Made by a program: the position numbers and the translations under genes
Shown here: one piece after another, positions 41,134 to 53,167 of the stretch
Layout: each line of letters starts with the position of its first letter
How positions within the stretch are numbered: position 1 is the stretch's first letter
Notes under the pieces: model-generated
The model's database searches: none
Told to the model about the DNA's origin: nothing
Seen by the model: only the letters and a program-made list of their open reading frames with translations
Source of the DNA: Hirsutella rhossiliensis
Lineage: Eukaryota > Ascomycota > Sordariomycetes > Hypocreales > Ophiocordycipitaceae
Reading direction: 5' to 3'
Length of the DNA stretch: 64,000 bases
Assembly (NCBI RefSeq): GCF_020360975.1
Contig: NW_025408671.1
Coordinates: 186,001-250,000 of the forward strand

Positions 41134-44100
41134 ATGGATCAGCAGACTTCGACGTCTACAGTTACCGGTAGGTCCGGGCTCCCGCTCCGGACAAGCTGCC
41201 TGCTAACTCGATGCCAGTCGAGTATTTTGATCCTCACGATGTCTACAAGCTGCTGGCGCCCGGTCTAGTCCCTCGCCTGCCCCTCCGAAACCTTCATTGG
41301 CAGTCGCATGCCGGGCCGATCCGATCCATCGAGACCCTGCATGTCGAGCTGCTCCCCGGCGGATCCAGCTCCGACCCTGCACCCCCGCTTCGCGACGCCG
41401 AGAGACCGTCTCGCGACGACGGCTTCCAGAACCAGCCCGTCGGCGGCCAGTCAGGCTCCAGCGAGGCCGCACCCGCCCAGCCCGTGCCCGCGAAAACCCC
41501 CGGCAGCCAGCGTCGCCATCAGATCCCCGGCCTGCGCCGCACCCCCTACCTCAAGGTCCTTCTCGTGCGCTGCGATGACAACGACTCGTACAAGGCGTCG
41601 GTCCGGTTGGAGGTCCGCGAGTGGCTCAAGCTGCATACTCCGCCATCCGGCAGCTCCAAGAAGAGCAGCAACCAGGAGAAGCACGATGCCTTTGAGTGGC
41701 TCATCATCCACGTCGTCATCCCCAACACGGCCGCCGCCAACCAGCCGAGGAGTGGCAAGCTGTCCGACACGGGAACCCCGGAGAAGACGAGTGCCTCGTC
41801 GCGGTGGCGCACCGGCTCCTTGCCGCTCCTGGAGAAGCTACGCTCCGACTTCAACGCGTCCACCAAGGGCGCCTCGGACCGCGTGGCCCAGATCCGCATC
41901 GGCATCAACGATGTGCCCTACGACATACTCCCCCGCGTCGTACCCGCCGTGCCGTCGGGCTATATGGAAACCAAGCAGGATGCGGAGAACGCCTGGGGCG
42001 ACCTGGTGGGAAAGTTTAAGACTCTCATTCTCTCCTCCTTTGATCGTCGAGTCACCCAGTACGAGGAAGACATCAAGGAGAAGGACGCCCAGCGCAGCCT
42101 ACCGGGCTGGAACTTTTGCACCTTTTTCATCCTCAAAGAAGGGCTGGCGAGGGGCTTTGAGAGCGTCGGCCTGGTCGAGGATGCCCTGGTCGGCTACGAT
42201 GAGCTCGGTGTGGGGCTCGACTCGGTTCTCGACGGACAGGCTCAGACGGGCTCGCCGGAGCGCCACGGGGGTGCGGTTCTGAGCTACACAGATGAGCTAA
42301 AGACGCTGGTACGCAAGGCTCTGGCCCCAACGTCTGATGACGGCGGCGATGTCGACGCAGAGGATTTCTCCGGGGCACCTCCCAGAAAAAACTCGCCCGA
42401 CGACATCAGCATCAGTTCGACCAAGAAGGCGTATCGCGACAGGATACTAGAGAACAAGGTCTCGGTGTTTGACTTTCGATGCTACATCTTCTCTCGACAA
42501 ATCTCGCTTCTCCTGCGCCTAGGCAACGCATCTTCGACGCGGGAGGAGTTGCTGGCTAAGCTCACGGCCCAGCACGAGTCCGTCTTGCGCGGAGTCGCGC
42601 CGCTTGCGCCGCCTATGTGCCATGACAACGAGCCCGAGAACCTCCAGATGCTGGCCGAAATATGTCGGAGGACGCTCGAGTTTATCCCCTTTATCTCGCA
42701 GGTTATGCGCCAAGACCTACTCCGCGGGCTTACGGCCGAGACGGGCTCGGAACCGAATTCCACCTCCCTCGATGCACGATGCCTAGATGCAGTAGACAAC
42801 ATTGTCTCGTCGTTTGCGTTCTCGGTCGCGCAGCAAATCCTGGCGCAGACGTCGACCCGGGCGCTTCCTATCCCCTCTACCGCTCTGCCCGGCAATGGTC
42901 AGGAACCTAAGGCGCTGATGCCAGAGCCAAAGACCATGATGCATCCGGCGCGCAGCACATCCCTCCGCGCCTCGGCCTCGCCGCGTCGGCCGCCGAGCCC
43001 AGGCGTCTTTCCTGGCCCCGGTCGACGGGCTAGCGTCCCGGACGGCGGGGCACAAAGCTCGCAGTTCCTCAAAGTCGGGATCGAAGAGCTGGCTGCTCGG
43101 AGGGCCGAGCTCTACATGCTCTCGAGGAGCGTGCTTGGGGGCCTGGGCAAGAGGCGGGGCTGGTCCGACGGCTGGGACGAGGCTCCGATGATTCACGAGC
43201 CGGGCGTAGACGAGATGGACGACGTTAGCCTTAATGACGGTGGCACCGCCGCCAATGACGCAAAAGATGACAATTCAGATGACGGTCTGGGCGCCGCTGC
43301 CTCGATGGTGGGGATCGAGAGTCACATACTGCGCGCCGCCATGGACGGCGCCGACGAGTTTTACCGGCTATATGAGATTCTGACCGACAAGGCCCTATGG
43401 CACCACACAGTGGCAGGCCACCAACACGCTGTCCAGTCCTGCAGGGCCGACCTGGCCGTTCTTAAGGTGCACATAAAGGAGTATAAGGTTGCCGCCGACT
43501 ACTTTTGCGAAACAACGCTCTTCTTTGGAGGGGACGGCTGGTGCTCTCTGGAGCTTTCAATGCTCGCCATGTACGCCAGGTGCTTAAGCCAGCTGCAGTC
43601 CAAAGACGACTTTGTGCGTATCGCTCTCAAACTACTCACTAAAGCATGCGCAGAGAGGGCGCGACTCCAGGACAAGTCAGCACTGTTCCGAGGATCACGG
43701 GACACTAGCCACGCCGACAAGTCGCCGCTACATGCCATCACCGGCGAGCTGTTTAGTCTGGCAAAGACGCTCCCGAGCGAGGTTAAACTGCCGCTGGCGA
43801 GCGTCTTTACGAACATCCAGCTGGACGGGCCGCCTGTATACCACGACAGACGCGACGCCTGCTCTCTTTTAGTAGCATTGCACAGCTTGCTGCCTATAGA
43901 CATAACGATCGATGCTGCCCAGCTAAAAGTGGCCAGCATCGATAGTGGACCGTGCAAAGAGCTTGCGTTTGAGAAGAATAGCTTATTCGTCTTGTCTCCT
44001 GGTAAGAACCACATCACCTTGGACTGCAACGTAAGTAGGAGATTCGACGTATAATATTAGCCAACAAGCTAACCAAAAGGGCAGTCTATTGTAAGTGGCA

Positions 44101-45785
44101 AGTTTATCATCAGTCACCTTGGCCTATTATCGAGCAAGTTGTATCTCTACTACGACCAGGACATAAGTCAGCCAAGGGAAGCGGCGGTCGTCTTTAAAGA
44201 CCCGAAAGTGAGGCTATTCCAGCGCACCGGCGGTCTTGACGTGCGGGCGAGCGCGAGTAAGCATACGTGCCTAGACAAGAACAACGCGCTCGACTTTGAG
44301 CTCAGCACTGGGTGGAACGACTTGAAGAGTTGCGAGATCCGCGTACGGCCCGCCACCGGGGGACTACGACTGCTGACGACGGAGGCCAAGTTTGTAGACT
44401 CGTCGATGGGGTTTGCCAGGCCTCCCGAGTCCGGCGCATTCTTCCTGGGACCGATGACTGAGGGGACACGTGCGACGTTTCACTTTCCGTACTCTGTCGA
44501 GCAGGATGTCGCCAACGTGCTGGCCAAGCTCGAGGTGAAATATGTCACCCAGTCGGGCGAGGCTTTTTTCCTGGCCAAGGCGCTGACGATTCCCGTCTCC
44601 CTGGCCCTTGGCGTCAACGTGCAGGACGTCTTCAAGCACCACGCCCTGTTTTCGAGGTTCATTATTTCGACAGCGACGTCGAGCCCCATTTCCCTGCACA
44701 GGAGCGAGCTGCTGGACTCGGAGCTCTTTGAGTCTGCATTCGGCGTCCCCCCTCAAAGCGACATCACCGTGTTCCCGAAGCAGCCGGCAAGTCTGCTGTA
44801 CCGGGTGAAGAGGAAGGCTGGGACAAAGACCGGGAAGCGGTCCGGTAGGACGATGTACCTGAAACTGCACTACAGCGTACTGCAGACCGTGGCCGAGGAC
44901 GTCATCCGGGAGTCAATCGCAGAGGAGCTGGGACAGACACGACTGGAACAGTACTCGGGCCTGGTGGTGGAGCACGTGCTGAGGGAGGCGAGGAGGGGGC
45001 TCGAAGCGCATGACTTTGAGCGGGCCGCCCTGCTGGGGGAGATGACAACGGCCTTCCTGGACGGCATCGCATGGGAGAAGCGCTTCGCGGGGCTCGGGAC
45101 CGTGCCCGGGTCGAGCGAGGCGGCAGCGGCCAAGCTGGGCGAGCTACTCTGCGCTTGGCAGCGGAAGAACCCGCGGATCGGCCTCGGCACGGGGACGCCG
45201 GGCGAGGCGTCATCGCTGCTGATTCCCGTGGAGATTCCATCCCTGTCGGTGGTGCACACGGCGGACATGCGGCTGCACCTACCGGAGCCGGGCCCCGTGC
45301 AGGTGGGCAGCGGGGGGGCGGCGACGGTGTGCGTGAACCAGATGGTGGCGGCGACGCTCCGTCTACGGTGGACGCGGGCATGGGACACGGAGACGGCGCA
45401 GCGCGACGAGCAGGCGTTTGGGTACGAGGTGGCGGCGCCGGCGGAGGCGTGGCTTCTGGGGGGGCGGCGCAAGGGGCGGTTCGTGATCCCGGGGTCGTCG
45501 GCGACGTCGTCGAGGGCGGAGACGGAGGCGGAGATTCCGCTGATGCTGGTGGCGCAGCGCGAGGGGTGGCTGCCGCTGCCGACGGTGGAGATTCGCGAGA
45601 TGGTGGCGGGCGAGGCGAGCCAGGCGTGCGAGGTGGATTGGCGCAACGTGGGCGAGACGGTGCGGGCGGTCAAGGAGCGCAGGGGCGTCACGGTCAGCCT
45701 CGACGCGAGCGGGCCGGCCGGGGGGCCGCTGGTGCTCGAGAGCGAGGGCTTGCTCGGGGGGCAGGATGCGAGGATGGTGGCGTGA
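41134..45785 (+). CDS. TRS130: TRAPPII subunit Trs130/TRAPPC10
   Basis: Three exons: 41134-41167, 41218-44030 and 44085-45785. The introns are 50 bp (GTAGGT...CTAAC...CCAG) and 54 bp (GTAAGT...CTAAC...GCAG); the product is 1515 aa. The start MDQQTSTSTVT joins to VEYFDPHDVYKLLAPGLVPR, the conserved Trs130 N-terminus. Further conserved text includes RTPYLKVLLVRCDDNDSYK, the WLIIHVVIP segment, NFCTFFILKEGLARGFESVG and FDFRCYIFSRQISLLLRLG. The C-terminal exon holds the beta-sandwich-rich region typical of TRAPPC10. The protein is a large cytosolic/Golgi subunit of the TRAPPII complex, which activates Rab11-type Ypt31 at the late Golgi. A low-complexity linker with Pro/Arg/Ser lies near 42900-43060. 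Length is in the range for filamentous fungi. Confidence 0.93.
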
Positions 45786-47659
45786 AGACGATGTGTCTCG
45801 GACGTCTCTCGCTGTTCGGCCTACTTTTGCGCCAAGCGGTGCCATCTAGCGAGGCCCGCGGCTCCCCACTTCCCTTTCCCCCCGGGGCTTGCGATGCCTC
45901 GCGCAAGGAATAGAATATTCCACGGCGCGCTATTGAGTGAGACAGGGGCAGCACGCGGCCGTGATGAACCAGGTGGACCGGCATCACGCCGCCGCCTCTT
46001 TCGATTGAGCATAAGCGGGCGCATAACCGCTCCTCTCTCTCCCTCACGCCCACTTCCAGACCCCAACTCCGCCTTCCATCCTAGCAATATTTGACCATCT
46101 CCCATGCGTAGCCTCCAATTGGCCGGGTTCCGGGACGAGGGAGGAAACAGACAAATGCGCGTGTAACCAAAGAGGGAAAGGCAAGAGGTGGAAGCAGAAG
46201 CAAAAGCAGAAGCACAACAAGAGGATGAGGGAGACGGAGAGACCCTTGGATCGATAGTCCCCCTCCTCTTTCGCTAGTCTAGCCTCAATCCCCCTTTGCT
46301 TCCTTTTCCCTCCCCTCCGCAGCCAACTGCTCTTAAATATGTACCTACCGGGGGGGGGAACATGGCAGCTCTTCCTCCCCAATTGGCTGTGGGCGTACGG
46401 AGTACGGACCCCAAAAAAAATGAAGCAAAACCCTCGTTTTATTTCCTTACCATTTTCTCGGGTCTTGGACAGACCCAGCCATTTGGAAAGGGAGGGGTGG
46501 TGTCTTCTTATTTCCTGTCCTAGATTTTTTGTTTGCATGATTTCTCGCCGGCGGCGGGGAACCCTCTCGCTCCCATCGTGCCTCCCTCCACATGAGCTTC
46601 AAATCGCAAAAGCACGCGAGCAGGGGCGACAACCTGATAGAGTACCTCATGTCCTGCGGATATTTCCCATGTCAAGATTCATGACCAGTTTCCCAGGATG
46701 CTCCCTGGATAGCCCGACGCGCCGGCTCCGTGCCTGTGCACAAGGGCCCAGGCCGACATCCAGGGACCTCGGCAGGGAGACGCTGTACGAGGCCAGAAAA
46801 CTGCAACCCAGCCTCCCACAATGCCTCTCGACATGCTGTTCCCTTGATGCACCGTCAAGTATCCCCTGGCGGGTCAAGCGTTCGGTGGTTGAATGCTTCA
46901 TTCAGTGACTGTCTGGATGCTTTTTGGGGCCCCCGACTCTGCCATTTTGCCCCCTTCTACCATGCCTGTCCACGTTAAATCGTCTAGCTGTCCGACTCGG
47001 AATATCAGACCAAAAGGCTGACGGAAGGAAAAAGAAACGAAAAATGCCAAATTAGGGGCCACCCTGTACCCTGATCCAATCAACGCCAGATACTATGCGT
47101 GCACCGACATGTGGCGTCGCCGACGCCATGGGCTTGAAACAATGCATGGCCCAAGGCCAACAAAGGGGTCTCTGATGCTTCCGAGATGACGGACCTCCGA
47201 AAAAAGTAAACACAATACGTGTGAAGTGGGCGTGCGCCGTGGTGCGTCTCCGGATTTGTCCTCGCGTTGGAACCGCGCAAATGAAATGCAAACAAACGAA
47301 GCGGCCGTCAGAATTGCGAGTAAAGTACAATGAACGCCCGCTTGTCGCGTGTCGAGAAGCCGAGCTGGCCGCCCTTGCTCCATGGCGAGTAGAAAATAAT
47401 TATCCGAGCTTGCAAGACATTCGCGTCCGGCGTTTGGATATCATGTAGTTTTCGGATTAATGCAAGTTGAGGACCATGTCTGGCGTGAGGTTAGCTAGGC
47501 ATCGTGGACTGGCCGCCGTCGGCTGACAGTCAAAACACGCGCCGCTTTCAACGTCTCGCAAGCCGTTCTGGACATCATGGGTATCGTTGGTAAAACATTT
47601 GTCGTCTTTGTGTTGTGACACGTAGGCACCGCGTGAGCGCCGCATCGGGTCTGTCCAGC
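45786..47659. other. Convergent intergenic region
   Basis: Lies between Trs130 (plus) and the SCOC-like gene (minus), so it holds both 3' ends. About 46090-46480 has long purine/pyrimidine tracts and a G9 run (near 46350). Frames seen here are low complexity and unsupported. Confidence 0.55.
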
Positions 47660-48183
47660 TCATTTGCGGCCTCTGCTGCCGGACGCGGTGATTTTGCTCG
47701 TGCTCATGAGGTCGCCAATGTACTTTTGCAGAAACTTGTTGTTGTTGTCGAGCTTGTCGTGTTCTTCGCGAACGGCCTCGATTCGGTTGAAGATGTTCAG
47801 GAGGGAGTCCTGCAGGGCTTTTGCGTGTCTGGCGAGGTCAGCATGCGGCACGTCCTATGAGCCAAGGAGGCGTACCGGTGCAGCTCTTCCCTGGCGGCCT
47901 TGCCCATCTTGTCAATGTCCTCGCTTGTCCTGCGGGGGCTCATGGCCCTGACGTCATCCGGGCCAAAATGAGACTCGACGGGGCCGACATCGAAGCTGTC
48001 GCGCGTCACAACCATGGGGCCGCTGCTGTTGCGAGTGTGGAGGGGCGGGCGTGTAGGGACGGGCTGATGGAGGGCGGGCTCGTTGGTGTCGGATGGAGTG
48101 GACGACGAGGACGAGTCGGATCGCTCCATGTTGCTGGAGTTTGCGTTAGAGCCGACGGACCGGGAGTCGTGATGGTCGGACAT
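47660..48183 (-). CDS. Short coiled-coil protein, SCOC/Slo1 family
   Basis: Two exons, 48183-47876 and 47828-47660, separated by a 47-bp intron (GTACGC...GCTGAC...CCAG); 158 aa. I start at MSDHHDSRSVG (48183); the frame is open further upstream, but that part is pyrimidine-rich leader. The N-terminal 90 residues are Ser/Pro-rich and disordered-looking. The C-terminal half is a single coiled coil: EELHRHAKALQDSLLNIFNR, then the hallmark NNNKFLQKYIGDLM. That motif defines the short coiled-coil family (PF10224; human SCOC, yeast Slo1), small Golgi-associated proteins that bind Arl-type GTPases. Function in traffic is therefore likely and fits general housekeeping, like the neighbouring Trs130. 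Confidence 0.87.
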
Positions 48184-49629
48184 GGCGCTTTCCGACGAGG
48201 TGATGAGGAAGAGGAAGAGGAGAGGTGAGGGAGGGGAGGAAAATACGTGGACAGAGGGTTGGTGCCTCTGGTGGTGGAGTCGGAAAATTAACTTGAACGG
48301 GGGGGTCAAGACGAGGTGGGCAAAAGGGTCCCGATGTGGCCCGTCGAGGTGGAGAGTCGTCACCAGCCACGAGCAAGCTGCACGAGCCTAGCCGGGGCCG
48401 GAAGGAGCAGAAGCGGCGGGGGGGATTTATCGAGTTGCTGCACGCTGAAATGAAGCTGAAATGAAAAGGGGAAAAGGAAGAGGGGATTGCGAAGTGGGAG
48501 GAAGAGGAGGGGGAGTGGATGGTGTTTGTTGTACAGTGATCGAGAAAGAGGGAGGGCAGAAAGAAAAGGGCAGTTGGGATATCAAGGACCGGACGCCGTA
48601 CAGTGTCAGTGCTGGCTACAGCGGCTACAGCGAGGTACCTGCTGTTGGTGGGGTGCCGAGGCGTGCTATGACGGCACCGGGAGCCAGGGTGGTATGCAGG
48701 GTGCTTGTACAGTGTACTTTGGTCCGCTACGGCGACGAGAAAGAGATTAAGATGAGCTGCCACGCCACGCCAGTGCGCACTACTGCTAGTAAGTACCTGT
48801 AAGTAGTACCTTACCTATGCTGTACCCGTTGCCGGGGTCCGGGCCGCCTGTACAGTACGTGCAGCACTGGCAGCTCCAGAGGCGTCCGTGGGCAGCACAC
48901 CTGTAATGACTCGGTTAGAGCATGTGCCAACATACTTACGGATACAGACAGTACTACGGTACAGACACCGTCCGTCTTGCTCTTCCACTTCTAGTGGCGG
49001 GCTTCACGGCGCTGCCACCCAACAAAACCTTGCTCATGAGCCATGGCGGGAGGTGCCGTGACGGACATTGTGGAGAAACAGCCCTCTCCCCCCCACCACC
49101 ACCATTGAGCCATTGTCGCAATGTCGCCGGCCGACAATGGGGACAAGACGATTTGAAAAATGCTCTCCAAGACCAATGCTTGGTGGAGGCCAAGGGCCCC
49201 TCGTCGAGGAGCCGCAGCTCGGGTTGTTGCAGCGGCAAAGGCCGGCGCTGCAAAGAGGTTTCCCCTCCCCACATGCCGACCGCCTGAATCCCCAGCAGCG
49301 GCGTCGAGTTTTGGGAATGAAAGGGGCAGGCACGTGCCTGGGAACCGCTCGGTGCCTGCATGTTGTTGTGCGCGCGCCCTCTGCTGGACGGGGGGCAACC
49401 CTTCGTATTTGGAGAGACTGCGCCGTACTGCACAGGCGGGCACGCTCTACCCCGTACTGTGCTGTACAGTATCCGTACATAGGTACAATGTGCCATGCAC
49501 TGGCACAGCCAATGGCGTCACCGGCGCCATGTCGCCTGTCGGGACCCTTGATTTCGTTCTCCTTGCACGCACTGTGCCTGCAGTGGATACACGCGAGATA
49601 GCATATGGCCGAATCGGGCAACCTGGCCG
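48184..49629. other. Upstream region of SCOC-like gene
   Basis: The first 600 bp are strongly purine/pyrimidine-biased, typical of a fungal leader and promoter. The repeated GTAC-containing words (about 48590-48980, for example GTACAGTGTAC) are notable but unexplained. No further gene is supported. Confidence 0.5.
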
Positions 49630-49638
49630 GTCCGACAG
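49630..49638 (+). repeat. Mutator-like target site duplication, left
   Basis: GTCCGACAG, repeated at 53159-53167. Nine base pairs is the classic Mutator-superfamily duplication length. Confidence 0.95.
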
Positions 49639-49744
49639 GAGTAATCAAACATACACTCCTGATTTTCAAACATACACTCCCGACCTAAGCCCCATTTGGA
49701 AGAAGACCCCGCCACCAAAATTTGGCGCGCGCTTTCCCAACGCC
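49639..49744 (+). repeat. MULE left terminal inverted repeat
   Basis: 106 bp. It matches the reverse complement of 53053-53158 except for one base near position 22 of the repeat. It contains the submotif TTTGGCGCGCGC and two copies of CAAACATACACTCC. Confidence 0.95.
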
Positions 49745-49912
49745 CTGGCTTGCCGTGACCATCGCCGCCGCCCACCCGCCCAGCCACCTGCCTTTTTGGC
49801 CGCCATCTGCATTTTCGCAATCATCAACAATTGAAGCTATCACCACTTGACTCAACACAACAGCAACGCCGCCGCCGCCTACCGCAATAGTCACGTCTAG
49901 TCAATCGTCCCG

Positions 49913-52663
49913 ATGAATTCGACCGAAAGCAATACCAACAGTAGCACCGAGGCTATCACGGAGATGTCTTTCGATACGTATGATGAGGCGCTTGAAACAC
50001 TCAAAGCTACGCAAGAGCTCCTTGGCTACGTCGTAGTCGTTGCAAATAGCAAGAATACCGGCAAGCCTAGGCGCAAGGAAGCCAATATCCGCTGTGAATA
50101 CAGTGGTCAGTATAGGCCCTGGGACGAGGCAGAGGGTATATACAAGACGTCATCCAAGAAGTCGGGATGTGACTTTCGCTGTTACATCCGCTTCTACCGA
50201 CGTTGCAATGCATTCAAAGTCACCATCAAGCACGGCTCTCATAACCACGAACCTCTATTTGAGCCAATTGCTAACCCCATCGTCCGTCAACGAAGCCAAC
50301 GCAAATTCGGCATCGAGCGTCTTCATAGCCTCGTCGAGGGCTTAGCAAGAACGTCAATAACAAGAGCAGGGATATCGTGGATGCTATCCGACAGGAATAT
50401 CCTGAGCTCCTTATTACCGATTCTGATATACACTTCATCCAGCTGCAACTTCGTGCCTTCCGTTACGGCGCCTCTACATCTACACAAGCCTTCCTCGATG
50501 TACTCAAAGATGCTAAAGCAAAGGGGAAATCAGCTACTATGCAGTTGACCGTGGCCTAATGGGAAGGTTTGGAGGTTTTTCTGGACATACGATGACTGTA
50601 TTGCTGACTGGAAGCGTAACCCGAGCTCCTTATCATGGATAATACGTATAAGGTCAACCGCTTTAACATGCCGCTTCTACAGATCATTGGCACAACAGGG
50701 CTACACAAGAGCTTCAGTGTAGGCTTTGGCCTCACTGCCAAGGAAGACGAAGGCGCGTTCCAATGGATCCTCTCACAGTTGCGTGAGGCTGGTCGGCAGG
50801 CTGATATTCCGGACCCGGGCGTTGTGATTACCGACTTTGATACCGCCCTGAAGAACGCCCTTGACTCTATCTTCCCATCAACGCAACAACAAGTGTGCGT
50901 TTGGCATATGATGAAGAACGTGATCCTTCACATCAAGAAGAAGTGGGAAGGATCCCTCGATGGCACCGAGATTGGCGGAGATAGGCCAGAACAGGAGACT
51001 CGCCTCGCTGCAGCAGCCGCTCTCGACGACCCTATACAGGCAGATAATGCCATTGACGAGGACCGACCTATCGACCGTGCCACTGATTACCAGATTCAAC
51101 ATGCCTCACAACTGGCAGATCAGTGCGTTGAGCAACAAGATGATCGTGAAGATGACGATGGAAACCCAATACTACCCCGGCTCCAAGGCGGACTTTTGAG
51201 CACACAGCTGACGGTATCCGTGATGCCTGGGTTTCAGTCTTTAGGGCTCGCACGGCTGAGGAGTGCAGAGATCAGTGGGATCTACTCTGTATAGAGTTTT
51301 CGGATCAGCCAGGTAACCCTAGCCCTAACTACCCTCCTACTCTAACCTTTTACTAAATAGCTCCTCTTATAGCTCTCGTTAATTACCTCCGTACAACCTA
51401 CTGGCCATGGCGTGCCCAGTTTTCCACCTACGCTATCCAACAGTACCGAAATTATAACATTACGGTAACTTCCCGTGTGGAGAGCACACATCACGAGTTG
51501 AAGTCACGATTACGCAACCGCTTCATTGACCTCCATCAGCTACAAGAGCACATCAGAGGGCTCGTTACCCATCGGCAAAAGAAGCATCGCGAGAAGCTTC
51601 AATCCGAGTTTGCAAGAGCTAGAGTTGAATGGGCCAAGCAGACGATTATGAAGTCACTGCACCGAAAAATTGGCTGGCAGCCGATGAAACAGATCTTCAG
51701 GCAAGTTAGGCTAGCCCGGCTGAGCTTGCCGATAATCGAGGCATGCCTACGATTTGTACGGGTGCTTTCACGATGCAATGGGGGCTGCCCTGCCGGCATA
51801 CAATCCGCGATTTGATCCAGGCTGACGCGGCCGCCCTTATACCATTGCATCTTATTGATAACCACTGGCGGGTTTACGGCGTGACTGTAAGTATCTTGCT
51901 CCAGCCATAAGTACTATACTAATTTACTAGCAGCCTGAACAACAGCAATATATCGATGCAGACCACGAAGCCGATCCTGACGTTGTCCAGCCTCGCCGGC
52001 GTGGAAACAGTAGACGCGAGGTATCCTCCACTAGAGGCATCTACGGGCCGGATCCTTAGTGCTTGGGAGCAAGAGGAGCATAGAGCCAACCCAGAGCTCG
52101 TATCACGGCCACCAGAGACGCAAAAGAAGAAGAGGAAGGGCACAGGCACCACTATCATGAACAAGAGGTCGAATACACTTGCTTCCGTGAGCAGCCGGGT
52201 TGACGATCTTGCCCAGCAGATCGGTGATTTCATCAAGTCACAAGCAGCAGCAACGCCGGTGCTGTTATCACAGGTGCCCTCACTTCCACAGGTGCCGCTG
52301 GTGTCACAGGGATACCAAACGACGATGCCCTCACTTCCACAGCCGGCGCCGCCGTCACAGGGATACTATGTGATGCCACCGCCTACACCAATTGTGCCTG
52401 TATACGTACAGGCGCCGGCGCCGTCACAGTGGCAGAACCGCCTCCTCGTCACAGGCACATCACGACGGCTTCATGTGGGCACAGCCGCCGGCACAGTCTC
52501 ACGAGACGGCTACGGAGCATTTCCAGCAGCTAGGGGATCAGAGGACACGGCACCATACAAAACTAGCAGGCAGGCCGGTCACAAATTCGTTCCTTACGTG
52601 CCTCGCCCTCCGCCGCGTCGGACGGATCCTTCCTCACAGTCACAGTCACAGTCACAGAGGTAG
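49913..52663 (+). pseudogene. MULE transposase, frame broken
   Basis: Starts MNSTESNTNSSTEAITEM at 49913. The N-terminal FAR1-type DNA-binding domain is at about 49960-50270 (SFDTYDEALETLKATQELLGY, then conserved Cys residues and a final GSHNHEP). The transposase domain (PF10551-like) begins near MDNTYKVNRFNMPLLQIIG (50635; first Asp), has VVITDFDTALKNAL (second Asp, about 50822) and CVWHMMKNV (about 50900). A SWIM-type C-x-C/C-x-H finger appears near 51760-51800. A Pro/Gln-rich tail follows (about 51960-52660). Shifts relative to the family frame are near 50340, 50525 (GGGG run), 50625 (CCC run) and after 51270. It is not functional as read. Confidence 0.8.
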
Positions 52664-53052
52664 GCAAAGACCTTCCGCCATTATATGCATATTGTATATA
52701 TATCGGAAGATCGATCGGGCCGGGCTTATTGATAGCTTCAATTGAATGACTCTAAGGGATGCATCTTCCGGCGTTGGTAATAATTGCAGATAGAATCCAT
52801 ATATGTCAGACAATAGTGTCCCACACCTCGCACGTGACAGCGGTTGATCTTTGTGGCATCAGTCAATTGATGAGAATTATCTAAAGAACAAAGGAAAGGA
52901 AAAGAATTGGATGCACACATTCGTGCAACAATATATACCCCGATCATTGCGGCGAAGCCTGGCGCAGCAGTGGCAGTGATCGAGCATAAGGTTTCAGGAA
53001 CTGACACGGGCGTGATATGCGACAATATATCTAGGCAGGCAGCCGCGGCAGC

Positions 53053-53158
53053 GGCGTTGGGAAAGCGCGCGCCAAATTTTGGTGGCGGGGTCTTCTTCCA
53101 AATGGGGCTTAGGTCGGGAGTGTATGTTTGAAAATCTGGAGTGTATGTTTGATTACTC
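53053..53158 (-). repeat. MULE right terminal inverted repeat
   Basis: Inverted partner of 49639-49744, one mismatch. Confidence 0.95.
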
Positions 53159-53167
53159 GTCCGACAG
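53159..53167 (+). repeat. Mutator-like target site duplication, right
   Basis: GTCCGACAG directly follows the right inverted repeat. Confidence 0.95.

Larger units (their letters stand above)
49639..53158 (+). mobile_element. Mutator-like DNA transposon (Hop-like MULE)
   Basis: A 3520-bp element with 106-bp terminal inverted repeats starting GAGTAATCAAACATACACTCC and a 9-bp target duplication. It encodes a MULE transposase with an N-terminal FAR1/WRKY-GCM1-like zinc domain. Size, repeat length and domain layout resemble Hop of Fusarium oxysporum (from memory of that family). The transposase frame is broken by single-base shifts. It lies in the intergenic region between the SCOC-like and PI-PLC genes. 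Confidence 0.93.

Noticed and set aside
41308..42282. 324-codon plus frame rich in Arg/Pro/Ser
   Set aside because: Out-of-frame shadow of the GC-rich Trs130 exon.
46044..46538. 164-codon minus-strand open frame
   Set aside because: Caused by purine/pyrimidine tracts; the Phe/Cys runs are repeat-driven and there is no homology signal.
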